Of a stretch of 39,091 bases of DNA, positions 37,741 to 39,091 are shown one piece after another. Each line of letters begins with the position of its first letter. Within the stretch, counting starts at the first letter, position 1. The DNA comes from Avidesulfovibrio sp964369685 (GTDB lineage: Bacteria; Desulfobacterota; Desulfovibrionia; Desulfovibrionales; Desulfovibrionaceae): the NCBI GenBank assembly GCA_964369685.1, contig CAYJFB010000021.1:1-39091 (forward strand), given 5' to 3'. Made by a program: the position numbers and the translations under genes. The notes below the pieces were generated by a model. That model was not told where the DNA came from. It did not search any database and saw nothing but the letters and a program-made list of their open reading frames with translations.

Positions 37741-39091
37741 AGCCTTGATTTTGTAAGGACTCCATGTTGACAATGATAGATGTGTCTTCATTTATGGTAT
37801 AGTTTGTATAGCCATTACCCATATTTTCACCTGTCATTTTTCCAAGTGTTTCTGCCAACTCATCATTGCTTTTACCCAAGCCAAGCGCCGTCAAAACATC
37901 ATCAACGTTATTACCATCAATATCACCAAGCACAATCATCTCAACGTCCGTGATGTTACCATTGGTAAGAGCCTTTTCAATTGCGTCTTTATCCAAAACA
38001 TTACTTAAAAGGATATCTAGATCGTCTCCGCCATCAATCAGTATATCATTGATATCAATATCATCGCCTTCCAGTTTGAAAAGATCACGTCCTGTTCCGC
38101 CATACATCTTATCACCTGTACCGCCGACTAAGGTATCATCACCGCTTTCGCCGTCAAGGATATCCTGACCTGTTCCGCCGGAAAGGAAGTCATTCCCACT
38201 ACCGCCACGCAATCCGTCATTATCTGCGCCGCCGTATATGACATCATTGCCTGAACCACCAAAGATAAGATCTGTACCGCCTTCACCGTAAATGATGTCA
38301 TCACCGCCTTTACCGTGAGCCATATCGACATGATCTTTGCTCCAACCGCTTACATTCAATCCACTGTCTTCATCAGCAGGATTAATTGTAACACTCTCAG
38401 CATCCATAAACGCTTTAACTGCAGCATCATCAGATCTTACTGCTCCGTCGTAACTTGCAGCATGGCTGTCACCAAGGTAAATAGTATCATTATATTCCCC
38501 GAGTTGAACATCATCATTTCCATAACCTGTATCTACAATGAAATTTTGATGATAGTCCACCGGTTTTGCAATACCCTGTGCATTTTCCACAATACCACTC
38601 CAATAAACTTGTCCTGAAACGTTATGTGGATGAATGGTATCGGTCAATGAAGTTTTATCAGGAGCTTCAATATCCGGTTCAATTGCAGTATCGACAATGA
38701 GAGACGCGGCATCACCGTCACCGTCAATAAAATTGAGTTCAACAGAATCACGACCGGCTACTGTATAAGAAATTGTCCAGTTTTCATTATCTCTAGTTGT
38801 CAGAGTGACATCACCAACAGTGATAGTATAGGTAAATGTTCCATCATGATTATCTATTTTTTCAAAATTAAAAATATCTCCGGCTACAGTTATATTTTCC
38901 CACTTTCCAGTTATAGCATTCCACCCTATTGCGGCGGGTTCTGTTCCCGTTGAAAAATCGGGAAATTCAATTTTTGCAGGTCCATCAGCACCAAAATTAA
39001 CAGTAATGTCTGCTGTAGCGACGTCGTCAGTTACTGTCGCCATAGCTATATTGTTTTCATCAAGTTCACTTGTGATGCTCGGCGCATCGTC
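37739..39091 (-). CDS. RTX/T1SS adhesin, C-terminal part (5' end outside window)
   Basis: The reading frame stays open to the window edge, so this is the end of a larger protein; the ATG at 39043 is not its start. At least 450 residues are present. The N-terminal part shows a beta-sandwich repeat (motifs such as DDAPSI and VELNFIDGDGDAASL), typical of T1SS-143/VCBS adhesins. The Ca2+-binding GGxGxDxxx repeats follow (38084-38317), then a C-terminal domain and tail expected to be the type I secretion signal. It is probably a large surface adhesin. The ABC exporter and membrane-fusion genes are not in the window. Confidence 0.85.
   Translation of the reverse strand, partial: DDAPSITSELDENNIAMATVTDDVATADITVNFGADGPAKIEFPDFSTGTEPAAIGWNAITGKWENITVAGDIFNFEKIDNHDGTFTYTITVGDVTLTTRDNENWTISYTVAGRDSVELNFIDGDGDAASLIVDTAIEPDIEAPDKTSLTDTIHPHNVSGQVYWSGIVENAQGIAKPVDYHQNFIVDTGYGNDDVQLGEYNDTIYLGDSHAASYDGAVRSDDAAVKAFMDAESVTINPADEDSGLNVSGWSKDHVDMAHGKGGDDIIYGEGGTDLIFGGSGNDVIYGGADNDGLRGGSGNDFLSGGTGQDILDGESGDDTLVGGTGDKMYGGTGRDLFKLEGDDIDINDILIDGGDDLDILLSNVLDKDAIEKALTNGNITDVEMIVLGDIDGNNVDDVLTALGLGKSNDELAETLGKMTGENMGNGYTNYTINEDTSIIVNMESLQNQG
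38084..38317 (-). repeat. RTX nonapeptide repeats
   Basis: About eight tandem nine-residue units, for example GEGGTDLIF, GGSGNDVIY, GGADNDGLR, GGSGNDFLS, GGTGQDILD. They form a Ca2+-binding parallel beta-roll. The units are nearly uniform, so homopolymeric recombination or assembly collapse of copies is possible. Confidence 0.9.

Overview
The window looks like chromosomal DNA of a low-GC member of the Desulfovibrionaceae or a close relative. I base this on the mix of protein families: a CgeB-like glycosyltransferase, rlmE-yebC-ruvC, a LexA-like S24 repressor, a ferrosome-type fez operon and an RTX/T1SS adhesin. No sulfate-reduction gene is present, so the taxon is an inference. Intergenic DNA is very AT-rich. 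A run of ten Ns at 15823-15832 shows that this is a scaffolded draft assembly.

Layout. 1-4.9 kb, minus strand: rhodanese membrane protein, a three-part glycosyltransferase/TPR/methyltransferase-like protein, a ferredoxin-nitroreductase, and tRNA-Leu(GAG). 4.9-8.1 kb: S24 repressor divergent from malic enzyme, then a convergent TetR regulator. 8.2-11.2 kb, minus: hslU and a CgeB-like glycosyltransferase. 11.5-14.9 kb, plus: rlmE-yebC-ruvC from one promoter, then ychF. 15.0-18.4 kb, minus: a small ABM monooxygenase, the gap region, typA and cheW. 18.8-19.4 kb: two small unrecognised genes. 19.6-25.2 kb, minus: a five-gene cluster (radical SAM, TVP38 membrane protein, FAD disulfide reductase, fused nucleotidyltransferase-like/GT2 protein, MTA phosphorylase). 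25.6-30.3 kb, minus: rdgC-like, an unknown gene, dppB, dppC, recN. 30.9-33.1 kb, plus: a DUF3179 protein and dppD. 33.2-37.5 kb: a divergent DUF2325/fez locus around two Fur-box-like sites. 37.7 kb to the end, minus: the C-terminal part of an RTX adhesin.

Two systems stand out. The first is the fezA-fezB-fezC operon: a small membrane protein, a P1B-6-type ATPase without Cys metal motifs, and a Cys-free HMA-like membrane protein. It is predicted to build ferrosomes (iron-phosphate storage compartments). Its promoter carries a perfect 20-bp inverted repeat whose two arms each contain a 7-1-7 Fur-box-like site. The second is the radical-SAM cluster, whose enzyme set would suit making an adenosyl-derived sugar conjugate: radical SAM, adenine removal from an MTA-like nucleoside, sugar-1-phosphate activation, glycosyl transfer, membrane handling. 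This is a hypothesis. At the RNA level, a textbook H-type pseudoknot can be drawn just downstream of the malic enzyme gene.
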